In this document: positions 25,987-34,658 of the stretch, piece by piece
Layout of the letters: every line of letters starts with the position of its first letter
How positions within the stretch are numbered: the stretch's first letter is position 1
Program-made: the position numbers and the translations under genes
Assembly (NCBI GenBank): GCA_040830565.1
Contig: JBFOMC010000039.1
Coordinates: 1-44,094, forward strand
DNA from: JAFMPW01 sp040830565
Lineage (GTDB): Bacteria; Bacteroidota; Bacteroidia; Flavobacteriales; Flavobacteriaceae
Reading direction: 5' to 3'
DNA length: 44,094 bases
The notes under the pieces: generated by a model
Told to the model about the DNA's origin: nothing
The model's input: only the letters and a program-made list of their open reading frames with translations
Database searches by the model: none

Positions 25987-26614
25987 TTTATCAATGTTAC
26001 TTTACCTTGTGCACAACTCATTATATGTTTATAAATATAGCAGATATCCAGTAAATGTCTTTGAAGAAGCTCAATAAGGCGCATTCTTTTTGAATTTTTG
26101 CAATCACTCTTAAAATAGGAGTCCTGGATCCTACTTGATTTAATAAATCAAAAAAAGAGGACAAAAGGAAAGCGCTCAAGCTCACGGTCCTAAATTTACT
26201 TTCTTTTGCCCCCAACTTTAAAAACTTGAGCAAAATAACGGTAATTAGGATTACCCGTTTCATAGAAAAAAATTGTGTTGGTCAAATAAGATGCGTTCCT
26301 TTTTAGAGAAAAATGAAATTTAAGCGAGCGAAATAACATTTCGCGCTGCAAGTCCCAAACCTTACACAAACTAATCTGTTTGCGAGGCTATTTTGAGTTT
26401 TTACTCTAAAAATGAACGGTTAAATGGGGCCTAGTAGGGTTTTTACTTTAAAAATTTAATTTTTTCTCAGAGTCATCATCTATTTAAAATATTGTTAATC
26501 AAATAATTAGCTGTCAGTAACACCGGCTTGCCGTGTTACCCTCTTGCTCTTCTTTTTTTCATTTGCGAATCAAATAAAATTGCATGATAACATATAGAGT
26601 TCTTCATTTTGAAC
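25987..26614. other. 628-base gene-poor leader upstream of the RT gene, possible RNA template locus
   Basis: This lies between the DoxX-like gene stop and the RT start, both minus strand. I find no convincing gene. It contains several small inverted repeats: GCGAAAT-AAC-ATTTCGC near 26,330-26,346; GTAACAC...GTGTTAC at 26517-26539, followed on the plus strand by a T-rich stretch; and TTGATTT-AAT-AAATCAA near 26,130-26,147. Many bacterial RTs have their template RNA encoded directly upstream, so this is where to look. No RNA fold is proven. Confidence 0.4.
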
Positions 26615-27883
26615 TCATCGGTTGTTAGGAAATTCGTTGATCCAATGAAAGCCCCTTTTCATAAGATAGAAGTCACTTTTATTTCGGACCTTAAAAGTAA
26701 TTTCTAAACTGTCATAATCTTTAGTTCCGGTTAAAACCAAAGTTTGATTCTTGAGATGATATTTAAAACGATAATTAGAGGCATCTTTGAAAGACTTTAA
26801 TTCTATATACTCGTTGACGGTATCAATCTCTTTACCAACGTAAAAGACTTCATCATTCATTTTGGTAACATTCGCATTATACCTGTCAATCACCAGCCTT
26901 TTCCATCTTGTATTATGTGATACTATTGGAGGTACAGTATCATTGTTCTTTACGAAGCTTTCAACCTCGTAAATACCATACAATATTGGTAACGGAGCTT
27001 TGCGACCAAACTTCCATTGATTTTCATAGTTGTTAGAAATCATAGTAGAGGCAATAAAAAGGATGAGAATACCCTTAATAAAATACCCAAATCTATTATG
27101 TAAGGTCTTGTTGAAGTAGGGTTTTGATTTATAAGAATCTGCGGACCTATTTAAGATGAAAAAGTTAACCAATCCTCTTAGGTATGGAATTAATATCAGA
27201 ATGCTGAGAATTAGCAGGTGAAAAGAATAGAGCTTTACGGGGACATCATAGCTCATATTCAAAACAAATATGTTGAGCAATATTCCAAACGCTATTAGTG
27301 CACCTAGCTTTGCGGTATTTCTAAAAAACAATAGTGCTCCAGCTAGGACCTCTAAAATGCCGGTGAAAATAATATACGAAACAGAATACCCCATGAATTT
27401 CCATAATAGCCCCATAGGAGATATATCTCCAAAAGGTTTAAGTAAATCTGTCAACTGCGGTTCCCAAAATTGGTTAGGAAATACTTTGGCCAAGCCATAA
27501 GACAATAAAGTAAACCCTAAATAATAGCGCACATAGACCGTTATAAAAGATCTTATCTTATTATAAAACACCATTTTCTTATCGAGTAAAAGCCAAATTA
27601 TGGAAAGTACAATAGCTAGTATGGCTTGAACCACTACTTTAAAGAAATGATAAGTGCCGTCTCCACTGCCGTTATTCCTTGTGGCAATACTTTCCGAATA
27701 ACCTATAAGGTCCTCCGCCACAAACAATACTAGCCACTGCCAAAATTCACTGATAAGCTCTGAAATACCTTTTCCAATTTGAAATGGGAGCCAATCTAGA
27801 GGAAAGGGAAAGATATAAATGAAAAAATAGATGGCTAAAAACAATAGCAACCAAAAACTCAGATAATGCAGTATCTGCTTCAT
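26615..27883 (-). CDS. DoxX-like multi-pass membrane protein
   Basis: 422 residues. Residues 1-290 contain about seven to eight membrane helices, with a DoxX-type core at about 115-240 (YYLGFTLLSYGLAKVFP, then ILEVLAGALLFFRNTAKLGA and VPVKLYSFHLL). Residues 290-422 form a soluble tail predicted outside the membrane with beta-like segments (YRFKYHLKNQTLVLTGTKDY). DoxX relatives have loosely defined roles in redox or respiratory functions. It is a passenger in the island, separated from the RT by the 628-base leader and preceded by a strong inverted repeat. Confidence 0.78.
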   Translation of the reverse strand: MKQILHYLSFWLLLFLAIYFFIYIFPFPLDWLPFQIGKGISELISEFWQWLVLFVAEDLIGYSESIATRNNGSGDGTYHFFKVVVQAILAIVLSIIWLLLDKKMVFYNKIRSFITVYVRYYLGFTLLSYGLAKVFPNQFWEPQLTDLLKPFGDISPMGLLWKFMGYSVSYIIFTGILEVLAGALLFFRNTAKLGALIAFGILLNIFVLNMSYDVPVKLYSFHLLILSILILIPYLRGLVNFFILNRSADSYKSKPYFNKTLHNRFGYFIKGILILFIASTMISNNYENQWKFGRKAPLPILYGIYEVESFVKNNDTVPPIVSHNTRWKRLVIDRYNANVTKMNDEVFYVGKEIDTVNEYIELKSFKDASNYRFKYHLKNQTLVLTGTKDYDSLEITFKVRNKSDFYLMKRGFHWINEFPNNR

Positions 27884-27898
27884 GCGAATAGGATGGAT

Positions 27899-27934
27899 GG
27901 CAGTTTTTGGAAATAGGACGAAACAAAAACTGCC
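27899..27934. promoter_or_regulatory. Perfect 11-bp inverted repeat upstream of the DoxX-like gene
   Basis: GGCAGTTTTTG and CAAAAACTGCC flank a 14-base spacer, 15 bases before the gene's start codon. It could be an operator or an RNA hairpin in the 5' leader. A second weaker pair (GATTATTT / AAATAATC, 27978-28019) lies farther upstream. Confidence 0.45.
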
Positions 27935-28127
27935 TTTTCAAATATAAAGAATCGCCAAGTAGAATGCGCCCTATCCGATTATTTCCTAACGCTTATCTTA
28001 CCGAACGCTAAAATAATCAGACAGGATACATGCACAAAGTTTAAGGGTAAGATTTGGGGCCTCCTTCTTCAAGTAAAAAAATAATTTTAATGCGTCTCTG
28101 AAAAGGCGGTATTGTCCTTTCACGGAA

Positions 28128-28490
28128 TTACTTATTTTCTTGTGTAAAGTATAAGGCTCCATCAACCAACTGAACAATGTCATTAGAGGTGTTAGCAGAT
28201 TCTAATTCTCTTAGAAAATTGTTCAATGCCTGTTCATTTACTGAATCTAAATCAAGATGTTCAATCATCAGTAGTGTAGATTCTTGAAGTCGTTTTTTCA
28301 ATTCTGCAAGTTGTTTGCTGGCACTTCCGTGAAACTTGAATCCCTTACCATTTTCAGTATTGATAAGGTTGAGCAGTTCCATTTTTGAGGCGCGTCGTTT
28401 TCGCTTATCAAAGCGCAAGCCTCTGTTTAGAAAAGCTTCATAGAGCATTCCTTTTGTCTCGATTGTTTTTTCTTCTTTACCTAATTTCAT
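28128..28490 (-). CDS. Unrecognised 120-residue protein, last gene of the hipBA operon
   Basis: A charged, soluble, helix-rich small protein with a basic N-terminal third (FDKRKRRASKMELLNLINTE) and a Leu/Glu-rich C-terminal part that could form paired helices (SKQLAELKKRLQESTLLMIE, ALNNFLRELESANTSNDIVQ). I recognise no family. It follows the 344-residue gene by 12 bases on the same strand and ends the five-gene unit starting with hipB. Its size and charge would suit a regulatory or immunity partner, but nothing proves this. Confidence 0.7.
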   Translation of the reverse strand: MKLGKEEKTIETKGMLYEAFLNRGLRFDKRKRRASKMELLNLINTENGKGFKFHGSASKQLAELKKRLQESTLLMIEHLDLDSVNEQALNNFLRELESANTSNDIVQLVDGALYFTQENK

Positions 28491-28502
28491 AGTTATACTT
28501 AT

Positions 28503-29537
28503 TTATACGATTTGCCGGTCTTTTTTTATGGCTTCGAGAGTGGGTTTTAGATAATCTGGTTCTTCGCCTTCAAAATATTCAAGAATTAAGGGATTTTTTG
28601 CAAAAAAATGACTGGTGAACATAATCCAGTCTTCAACGTTAAGCTCGCCATTAATTTTGAACAATTTTTTGGATGTACTTTTTACTTGGTATTCGCCTTT
28701 TACTTTACTATTGAAATTATTGACTCTTCGCTCATAATATTCTTCTTCGGTATAAAACTGTAGGGCACCATCAAAATGACGAAAGTGCTTCAAATCCATA
28801 TCGTACTCTGCGTGCAAGTATCTCACGGGAAAGTACATTTTCTTGTCTATTTTTATTGTGACATTGGATTGCTTAAACTCTAAAACCTGAAATACCTTGA
28901 TATTTTCATAGGAATACCAGTAAACATCCAACGCAAAGGCATCAGCATAAAAGAGTTCCAGTTCAATATCATCCAAATATTGAGGTGGCCTTAAATGAAT
29001 TACACCGTCTTTGATTGAACCGATATCTTCCGAAAATTTACCGCCGTACCAAGTATCTCTTTCAATCATAAAAAAGTCTTCAGTATCAATTCGTACCCTG
29101 TCTAAATCTAATGCAATACCGACTTCATTGGCATTGAAGTCGTGTTTACAAAAATGGTCCATGAAGAGTGGTGCAAAGTTATTGTTCCCATAAAACCCTC
29201 TACGAAAAAAGCTACTGGCATAAAAAATGTATTTGTCGGCATAGAATGCTCCTTCAAAAAATGGATTCATAGAATATGTATCGAGTAACCCTTTAAAATT
29301 GTATAAACCTTCTTTATCTGACACTATCCTTGGATTTATTCTGAGAACAATATCTTTTGAACGACAATGAACACCTAAAGCATGGTTGTAATCAAAATCA
29401 GAAGATTGTAATTCAACTCCATAATTTTTGCAATGTGCTATAAAAGAATCTATGAGCTCTTTATTTTCTTCAAGCTTTTCTGCCTTTTCCTGTGCTATAA
29501 ACACTTGGTATTTCTTAATTCTTTTTGCTCTATCCAT
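28503..29537 (-). CDS. Unrecognised 344-residue protein in the hipBA operon
   Basis: A soluble, acidic-aromatic protein rich in Phe, Tyr and Asp (FYADKYIFYASSFFRRGFYG, ELELFYADAFALDVYWYSYE), with no membrane helix and no nucleotide-binding or nuclease motif I can identify. The N-terminal 35 residues are a charged helix (KIKKYQ... EKAEKLEENKELIDSF-like) that could be a coiled coil. It lies 3 bases after the stop of the 641-residue gene and 12 before the 120-residue gene, so co-translation is likely. Function unknown. Confidence 0.75.
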   Translation of the reverse strand: MDRAKRIKKYQVFIAQEKAEKLEENKELIDSFIAHCKNYGVELQSSDFDYNHALGVHCRSKDIVLRINPRIVSDKEGLYNFKGLLDTYSMNPFFEGAFYADKYIFYASSFFRRGFYGNNNFAPLFMDHFCKHDFNANEVGIALDLDRVRIDTEDFFMIERDTWYGGKFSEDIGSIKDGVIHLRPPQYLDDIELELFYADAFALDVYWYSYENIKVFQVLEFKQSNVTIKIDKKMYFPVRYLHAEYDMDLKHFRHFDGALQFYTEEEYYERRVNNFNSKVKGEYQVKSTSKKLFKINGELNVEDWIMFTSHFFAKNPLILEYFEGEEPDYLKPTLEAIKKDRQIV

Positions 29538-29540
29538 AAC

Positions 29541-31466
29541 CTAAACTTCCCTGAACTTCGCTACACGGTTTATCCTTGATAAGAAGTGAATGTTTTCTAT
29601 ATCCGCTTCGTTTTGGTTCATCGCCAAATCGATTTTTTCCAATAATCCTCGTACCGGACTCAATCGTCGCAATGGTTTCTTGCTCAATAATTTCAAAATG
29701 AACATTGCTGAACCAACTGGTAATCCGCCACTCATTCCCAAAGCTGCGGTAATAGCCTGAGCCGTCAGGTCCACGATGATATTCGCTTTGGTTTGGGCAT
29801 TAAGAAACTTCTTTACTTCAGCATTGTAATATTTCATTTTCTCATATTGCTCTTCTTTATTGAGGTTTGCCAGCGTTTCGATCAGCCTCTTGCTATTTGG
29901 ATAAATGCTTTCCTTGCTCAGCACATCTTCAAGCTCTAAGATGGATATGTAGTCATTCATTTTAAACAACTCAACGGGATTAATGACGGAATTGCCCTGA
30001 AACAATAGTTGCTCACCTGCCACGTAATTTTTAAGAGATGCCATTGTCGCACTTTTGTAAAAGTTCAATAGCGTACCCATTGTTTCGGTATAGGTTGCAT
30101 CGGTAAACCCATCTTCACCCTTTACAGGAAAGTAGGTAGCATTAAAGGCATTGGAAAGATGCGCAGCATACGAAAATACATTGAGCATAAATTCACTATT
30201 CTCGCTAAGCTTTCCGTTATGTGGATTGCAAATAATCTTATTAACACCATATACCGAAGCACTAAGTATGCCACCGGATTGCAACACATCAAAACTCTTG
30301 CGCTTAGCTACCATGGGCCAAGCCAATAATTTGAATACCATCGCAGCGTCCATTTTGCCTTGCTTGGCTACCATATCGCTTATAAACTGTAGTTCTTTTG
30401 CCGATACGCCGTCACCAAAAATGTAGTTATCTGCCGTTTCTACGATATCGCATTGCTGCAAACTCCCTACCGCTCTTTGCGTGACCAACCCATTTGGATT
30501 AATTGAAAATACTTCGTCAAGGAATTTCCTGTCATAACGGGATACTTCTTGAACCAAAACAATGGTAATGCGTTCGCGAAGAACCAGTTCCATAAAATGC
30601 GCTCTTTTTATTCCAATCTTTTTGAACCATTCGTCAATATCTTTGGTTATAGGCGGTGTAAGGAAGATGCGCTGGTAAAGCAGTATACAATATCTCAAAT
30701 CTACATTTGGGTAAATACTGAAATCGATATAACAGGTGTACTCATCTTCTTGAAGGAAGAACAGATTGTTTTTCTTGAATGTACCCTCAAAGATGCCAGT
30801 CACGTTATCATACCAAATCGAGTCATCTCGTTGAATGTACTTTGGCTTATTGAGTGCCAATCGATTGCAATAATATGTTGATGCATCATCCTTAGAAAAA
30901 CTATTCTTCTCTGACGGTGGCTCATCAAGCTCGTCAATATGAATCCTAAACTCCATACCGCTTTGGTGCTTTTTCAAAAAGTCTACGAGCTTACTTTCTT
31001 GAAACCGGGTCAGGAACTGATATTTTCTCCTTCCGTTTTTCTCTTCAATCCAATAATTGGCTATATGTATATGAACGATGCCATCTTCATCGGAAATTTT
31101 GTAGAAGTTGATATTTGGGAACTTTGACATCAGCATATCTGCCCATTTGTGTTTGGGCATCAATATGCCTTGAAGGCCTTTGGGAATGTCTTTGTCTTCA
31201 AGCTGGGCGATGATTCGTGGTTTACCTTTTGGCTTTCTAAGGGAAAGCTTTAGGGGTACAAAAATGGGTCGTATGGATTTTTCAAACTCGTGGTCAATAG
31301 TTTCAAAATCAATTTTTTTGTTTTTTAGATGGATGACAAAACGCTCATTTTCTGTTTGGTAAATGGTGGTTTCTAAATATGGAAATTCTGCCCGCAGCAG
31401 CAGGTCCGTTTTCCGAACCAGCCCATGATAATACTGTTTGTTGTTTTCTATCGATATATAACCCAT
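29541..31466 (-). CDS. Unrecognised 641-residue protein in the hipBA operon
   Basis: A large protein of no family I know. Residues 1-330 are mixed alpha/beta and soluble. Residues about 330-470 contain VTQRAVGSLQQCDIVETADN and KLLAWPMVAKRKSFDVLQSG. Near the C-terminus a Gly/Ala/Leu-rich hydrophobic stretch (IVDLTAQAITAALGMSGGLP, then VGSAMFILKLL, about residues 560-592) could insert into or contact a membrane. It starts 11 bases after the hipA stop and ends 3 bases before the next gene, which binds it tightly to the operon. It could be the effector or scaffold of a defence system; this is inference from position and size. Confidence 0.75.
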   Translation of the reverse strand: MGYISIENNKQYYHGLVRKTDLLLRAEFPYLETTIYQTENERFVIHLKNKKIDFETIDHEFEKSIRPIFVPLKLSLRKPKGKPRIIAQLEDKDIPKGLQGILMPKHKWADMLMSKFPNINFYKISDEDGIVHIHIANYWIEEKNGRRKYQFLTRFQESKLVDFLKKHQSGMEFRIHIDELDEPPSEKNSFSKDDASTYYCNRLALNKPKYIQRDDSIWYDNVTGIFEGTFKKNNLFFLQEDEYTCYIDFSIYPNVDLRYCILLYQRIFLTPPITKDIDEWFKKIGIKRAHFMELVLRERITIVLVQEVSRYDRKFLDEVFSINPNGLVTQRAVGSLQQCDIVETADNYIFGDGVSAKELQFISDMVAKQGKMDAAMVFKLLAWPMVAKRKSFDVLQSGGILSASVYGVNKIICNPHNGKLSENSEFMLNVFSYAAHLSNAFNATYFPVKGEDGFTDATYTETMGTLLNFYKSATMASLKNYVAGEQLLFQGNSVINPVELFKMNDYISILELEDVLSKESIYPNSKRLIETLANLNKEEQYEKMKYYNAEVKKFLNAQTKANIIVDLTAQAITAALGMSGGLPVGSAMFILKLLSKKPLRRLSPVRGLLEKIDLAMNQNEADIENIHFLSRINRVAKFREV

Positions 31467-31477
31467 TTAAATTTATG

Positions 31478-32734
31478 TCATTGTTCCCATCTAAAAGCCC
31501 CTTCCATCAATTCCATTTCCGAACTCTTAATTCCTATTGCTTCCGCCACACTTTTCCAATCTTTAACCACCGATAATACTTCATCCAATATAGCTTCCAT
31601 TTCTTTTTCACTTAGGCGAAAATATTCACCTACGCTTCTCACTAAATCAAAGTTCAGAGAATTGTCATCCATATCAATATTCAACGAAAGCCCATCTTTT
31701 TCTACGGATGGGTTTAAGTCGTAGGCAGGTGAAAGCACCCAACCCTTATCGGTCAATATAAAACCGTGGTTTCGCAGATGGTCGTCGGTATTTGAGATGG
31801 CGATGTTAAATACTATGCGTCGCCAGAGTTGGTGCAAATTGGCTTCTACATCCATACCATTGTTCTCTATAAATTCCACAATTTCAAGATAGCTGGGCGA
31901 TGCATCTTTGATGGTCTCTTCGGTATTGCCAGTCATTGTCATTGCGGATGCAAAGTGAATTCGTTTTCCCTCTTGTCTATCAAACCGTTTGGTCAAAAAA
32001 GTATGATGCTGACCGCTAATCTTTTTTATGTCAGATTCTGACATATCGATACCGGCGGCGATGGCTAATTGGTAAGCCAAATATTCCCATAGTGCCTTGT
32101 CAACAGTATCCGTTTTTGATGGAAACTTGGCAATCCACAAGTGCTTTTGGGTATCAAAAACATTGGCCTTGGGCCTGGCACCACCCAGTGAAGACCCTGG
32201 GGCTATCAACACAGCAAGCCATTTCAGTATCTCATCACTTTGCGCATCATTTTCCAGTTGCCTGGCGGCCTCTTGCAAATCACCCAAAGATGACCAAGGT
32301 GGTGTCGGGTTTTGGGCATCGTTATCTAAAAACAGCCCGTCCAATGTTGTTTTGAATCGTAAAGCCCCCATTCTACTTTCGTCATAGACACCAAGCAAAT
32401 AATCTATCTCGTAGAGTGTCTTTGCCTTTTCATCCTTGGCGCGTGCATCCTGTGCTGCTCTACGTTTCATTAGTGTTTTACCCCATGTATCTGGCATGCT
32501 ATCCAAGAAGATTCCAAAATTTTCTTTGTCTGCGGGATATTGTGGTCCAGAATAGAATTCTATATCTGGGTCTAACAGTCGTTGTGCAGTTGTCTTTAAC
32601 CAATCCTTATCATACTCAAAACTGAAAGCCTTTTTCCCTTTTGCATAATGGGCCGAGAGTACACCTATCATAGTCGGTTCGGTCAATCCAATCCAATCGG
32701 CAAATACATAGATGTCAAATTTATCTCCTGCCAT
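31478..32734 (-). CDS. hipA: HipA-family serine/threonine kinase
   Basis: 418 residues, full length. HipA kinases phosphorylate aminoacyl-tRNA synthetases or other targets and cause growth arrest. Residues 1-125 are the HipA N-subdomain. The Gly-rich Ser loop PGSSLGGARPK (179-189) matches the autophosphorylation and ATP loop. The ATP Lys lies in WIAKFPS (200-206). The catalytic loop NTDDHLRNHGF (315-325) and the metal-binding AYDL (337-340) are intact, so the kinase should be active. hipB precedes it by 5 bases. Unlike usual two-gene hipBA modules, three more genes follow within a few bases. Confidence 0.93.
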   Translation of the reverse strand: MAGDKFDIYVFADWIGLTEPTMIGVLSAHYAKGKKAFSFEYDKDWLKTTAQRLLDPDIEFYSGPQYPADKENFGIFLDSMPDTWGKTLMKRRAAQDARAKDEKAKTLYEIDYLLGVYDESRMGALRFKTTLDGLFLDNDAQNPTPPWSSLGDLQEAARQLENDAQSDEILKWLAVLIAPGSSLGGARPKANVFDTQKHLWIAKFPSKTDTVDKALWEYLAYQLAIAAGIDMSESDIKKISGQHHTFLTKRFDRQEGKRIHFASAMTMTGNTEETIKDASPSYLEIVEFIENNGMDVEANLHQLWRRIVFNIAISNTDDHLRNHGFILTDKGWVLSPAYDLNPSVEKDGLSLNIDMDDNSLNFDLVRSVGEYFRLSEKEMEAILDEVLSVVKDWKSVAEAIGIKSSEMELMEGAFRWEQ

Positions 32735-32739
32735 AATAA

Positions 32740-33027
32740 CTATAGTAAATCCAGATCCTGAAGTTTTCTACCAAATTCATCATCCACTGCCAGTTTTAGA
32801 AAATCGTCCTGAAGGTTGAATACCTTAAAAACATTAAAATAAAGACCTATGGCTACTGCCGGGTCGCCCTTTTCGATGCGATAAAGGGTGGCCCTATGAA
32901 TGCCGGCACGCTCGGAGACTTGCTCTGTTGTGAGCTTTCTTCTCTTTCTGGCCAACTTTATATTTTCCCCTATTTGTTCAAAAACTCTTCGATACTTAGG
33001 AAGAATTATTGCCTTTTTTGAGTTCAT
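32740..33027 (-). CDS. hipB: HipB-like XRE antitoxin/repressor
   Basis: 95 residues with a single XRE helix-turn-helix (about 18-75: IKLARKRRKLTTEQVSERAG, then IHRATLYRIEKGDPA). Position directly before hipA and small size are typical of the antitoxin that neutralises HipA and represses its promoter. The intergenic region just upstream contains a symmetric 47-base dyad that carries promoter boxes for both directions, the expected binding place. The C-terminal 20 residues (LAVDDEFGRKLQDLDLL) may contact HipA. Confidence 0.9.
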   Translation of the reverse strand: MNSKKAIILPKYRRVFEQIGENIKLARKRRKLTTEQVSERAGIHRATLYRIEKGDPAVAIGLYFNVFKVFNLQDDFLKLAVDDEFGRKLQDLDLL

Positions 33028-33030
33028 AAT

Positions 33031-33077
33031 GTTGTTTATTTACGACAAATATACTATTTTTGTTGCAAATAAACAAC
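33031..33077. promoter_or_regulatory. Symmetric divergent promoter/operator between hipB and the unknown plus-strand gene
   Basis: GTTGTTTATTT (33031-33041) and AAATAAACAAC (33067-33077) are perfect 11-bp inverted arms, with further imperfect pairing inside (CGACAAA / TTTGTTG). Bacteroidota -7 boxes sit inside the dyad on both strands: TATTTTTG at 33055-33062 (plus) and TATATTTG at 33046-33053 (minus). Each has a TTG at 20-base spacing supplied by the opposite arm. One bound protein could close both promoters. HipB is the obvious candidate. Confidence 0.7.
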
Positions 33078-33087
33078 GTTTTTAAAA

Positions 33088-34059
33088 ATGCCTTCTAGGA
33101 AAGAACTGAGTAAACTATACCGAGACCCTGTAAAACCCACGGGCTATGATCGATTGGTTCAGGACCTTTGCGATAGGGTGTTCAATAGTGAGGAAATTTC
33201 CTTAGCGGAAGAACAATTTATAGGGGGTATCATAGAACAACTAAGGAAAGGGGATGGGAGCAGGGCTTTTAAAATCGAGGACTATGAAAGTTGCATGAAT
33301 TACCATTTCAGAAGCCGGTATTTGAGGTATGTGAATGACCTGAACGGCCACCGAGAGGTTATGGACTACGACGGACCGATACCCATTTCTCGAAAACAAA
33401 AGGACGTAGCATTTCTTCAAAGAACCTACGAGGAATGGGAACACTGCTTAAGCGACAAAACCAATGGTTTTCAACTGATCAATTATGTGGCACAGGAGAC
33501 TTATCAGCAACTAAAACAGCTCGAGAAATATGCTAAAACCATCCAGATAGGTGGCAACTATAAAGAATATTTACGAAAGACACTGATACTGCATGGTAAG
33601 TATATCTACCTTTTGGTAAAGGAATTTTACCAAGAACTGGGCAAAGCATATGAAGTCATTGACTTGAACGGCCATAAAATTTTGATCGATGGGTTCACTT
33701 ATGTACATACGATGTTCCGGCATTTCTCCTCACATATAAAGAAGCATCAAACCGATAAGTCCTACCATTTTGACACGAACATCGGATTCAAGGAAATTCC
33801 CAACTTTTTGATCGATGCGATTCATGCATACGGGGTCATACCAGAAAGCAAGGCCTTTGACCAAAGAAAAATTTACTTTGCATACAATTCGAATCCATAT
33901 GCAATTTGGTTCCGGCCCTTCAAAAAGGATTTAAAGGGTGGGCAAAGGGAAGAGTATCTACGGGCACAAACATTTTATCCAATAGAAAATCCAGCTGAAC
34001 GCTCCAAACTATCGGAGATGATTCCCTTGGAAAGTGGAATCTTCTCATTCTACTTCTAG
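33088..34059 (+). CDS. Unrecognised 323-residue protein divergent from hipB
   Basis: A soluble, charged protein with many aromatic and basic residues; no motif I can name. The helical middle (NYVAQETYQQLKQLEKYAK, then YKEYLRKTLILHGKYIYLL) may be a structural bundle. It shares the symmetric promoter with hipBA and is followed 19 bases later by a nuclease-like gene, suggesting that the plus-strand pair and the hip operon are controlled together. The ATG at 33088 is 26 bases from the plus-strand -7 box. Function unknown. Confidence 0.75.
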   Translation: MPSRKELSKLYRDPVKPTGYDRLVQDLCDRVFNSEEISLAEEQFIGGIIEQLRKGDGSRAFKIEDYESCMNYHFRSRYLRYVNDLNGHREVMDYDGPIPISRKQKDVAFLQRTYEEWEHCLSDKTNGFQLINYVAQETYQQLKQLEKYAKTIQIGGNYKEYLRKTLILHGKYIYLLVKEFYQELGKAYEVIDLNGHKILIDGFTYVHTMFRHFSSHIKKHQTDKSYHFDTNIGFKEIPNFLIDAIHAYGVIPESKAFDQRKIYFAYNSNPYAIWFRPFKKDLKGGQREEYLRAQTFYPIENPAERSKLSEMIPLESGIFSFYF

Positions 34060-34078
34060 CCCAATTCATAAGAATACC

Positions 34079-34555
34079 ATGACCAAAGAAATTGTATACT
34101 CAATAATCCAAAAATCATTAGATAATCTTTATTCAAAAGATGCGCTATTGATGGATGCCGCCTATGACATCAACGAAAGAACTGTTACACATCGGTTAGC
34201 AATATACTTAGAGTCTTATTTTAAAGAGTTCGGTTATATAGCGGATGTAGAATATAATCGGATAAGAGGAGACTATGACAGTGATGCTGTGGGAAATCTG
34301 ATGGGGAAGTGTCTAAATTGGCAAGACAATGAACAAGGCTCAAGCTATGTGTATCCAGACATTATTGTTCATAAAAGGGATACTGATGATAATTTATTAC
34401 TAATTGAGGTGAAAATGGCCTGGAAGAGCAGTAAAAAGAATGATGACCTGCTGAAAATCAATAAATACCTTAAAGAAATTCGCTATCGCTATGGCGTGTA
34501 TATCGAACTCTCAGAAAACCGGGACAAAAGTCAGGTACAATTTGGTCCATTTTAA
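34079..34555 (+). CDS. PD-(D/E)xK nuclease-like protein
   Basis: 158 residues from the ATG at 34079, 19 bases after the preceding stop. A longer frame from 34034 would overlap the preceding gene by 26 bases and starts with an unnatural MESSHSTSSP. The nuclease motif is PDIIVHKRDTDDNLLLIEVK, with Asp94 and the Glu110-x-Lys112 pair; a helix with Glu33 precedes it. Such domains cut DNA in restriction, repair and mobile-element systems. No methylase or DNA-recognition domain is attached. It is probably a partner of the upstream unknown gene. Confidence 0.72.
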   Translation: MTKEIVYSIIQKSLDNLYSKDALLMDAAYDINERTVTHRLAIYLESYFKEFGYIADVEYNRIRGDYDSDAVGNLMGKCLNWQDNEQGSSYVYPDIIVHKRDTDDNLLLIEVKMAWKSSKKNDDLLKINKYLKEIRYRYGVYIELSENRDKSQVQFGPF

Positions 34556-34658
34556 TCAAATAGCGACCTAACTTCATTATAAATCCGCGTAGAATGGTTT
34601 TCCAAAAAAGTATTTATTTCATTGGTTAATGTGGCATGTGAGGTATGAACACTAATTG

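Noticed and set aside
26021..26263. 80-residue minus-strand ORF upstream of the RT
   Set aside because: It has a low-complexity hydrophobic composition, no recognisable motif, and lies in an A/T-rich leader full of inverted repeats. It is more likely a chance frame in the leader.
31478..32734. Broken hipA pseudogene
   Set aside because: The frame is uninterrupted at a normal length of 418 residues, and all kinase motifs are present.
34034..34078. Upstream start for the PD-(D/E)xK gene
   Set aside because: It overlaps the preceding gene and adds an unconserved-looking Ser/His-rich peptide. The ATG at 34079 gives a clean 19-base gap.
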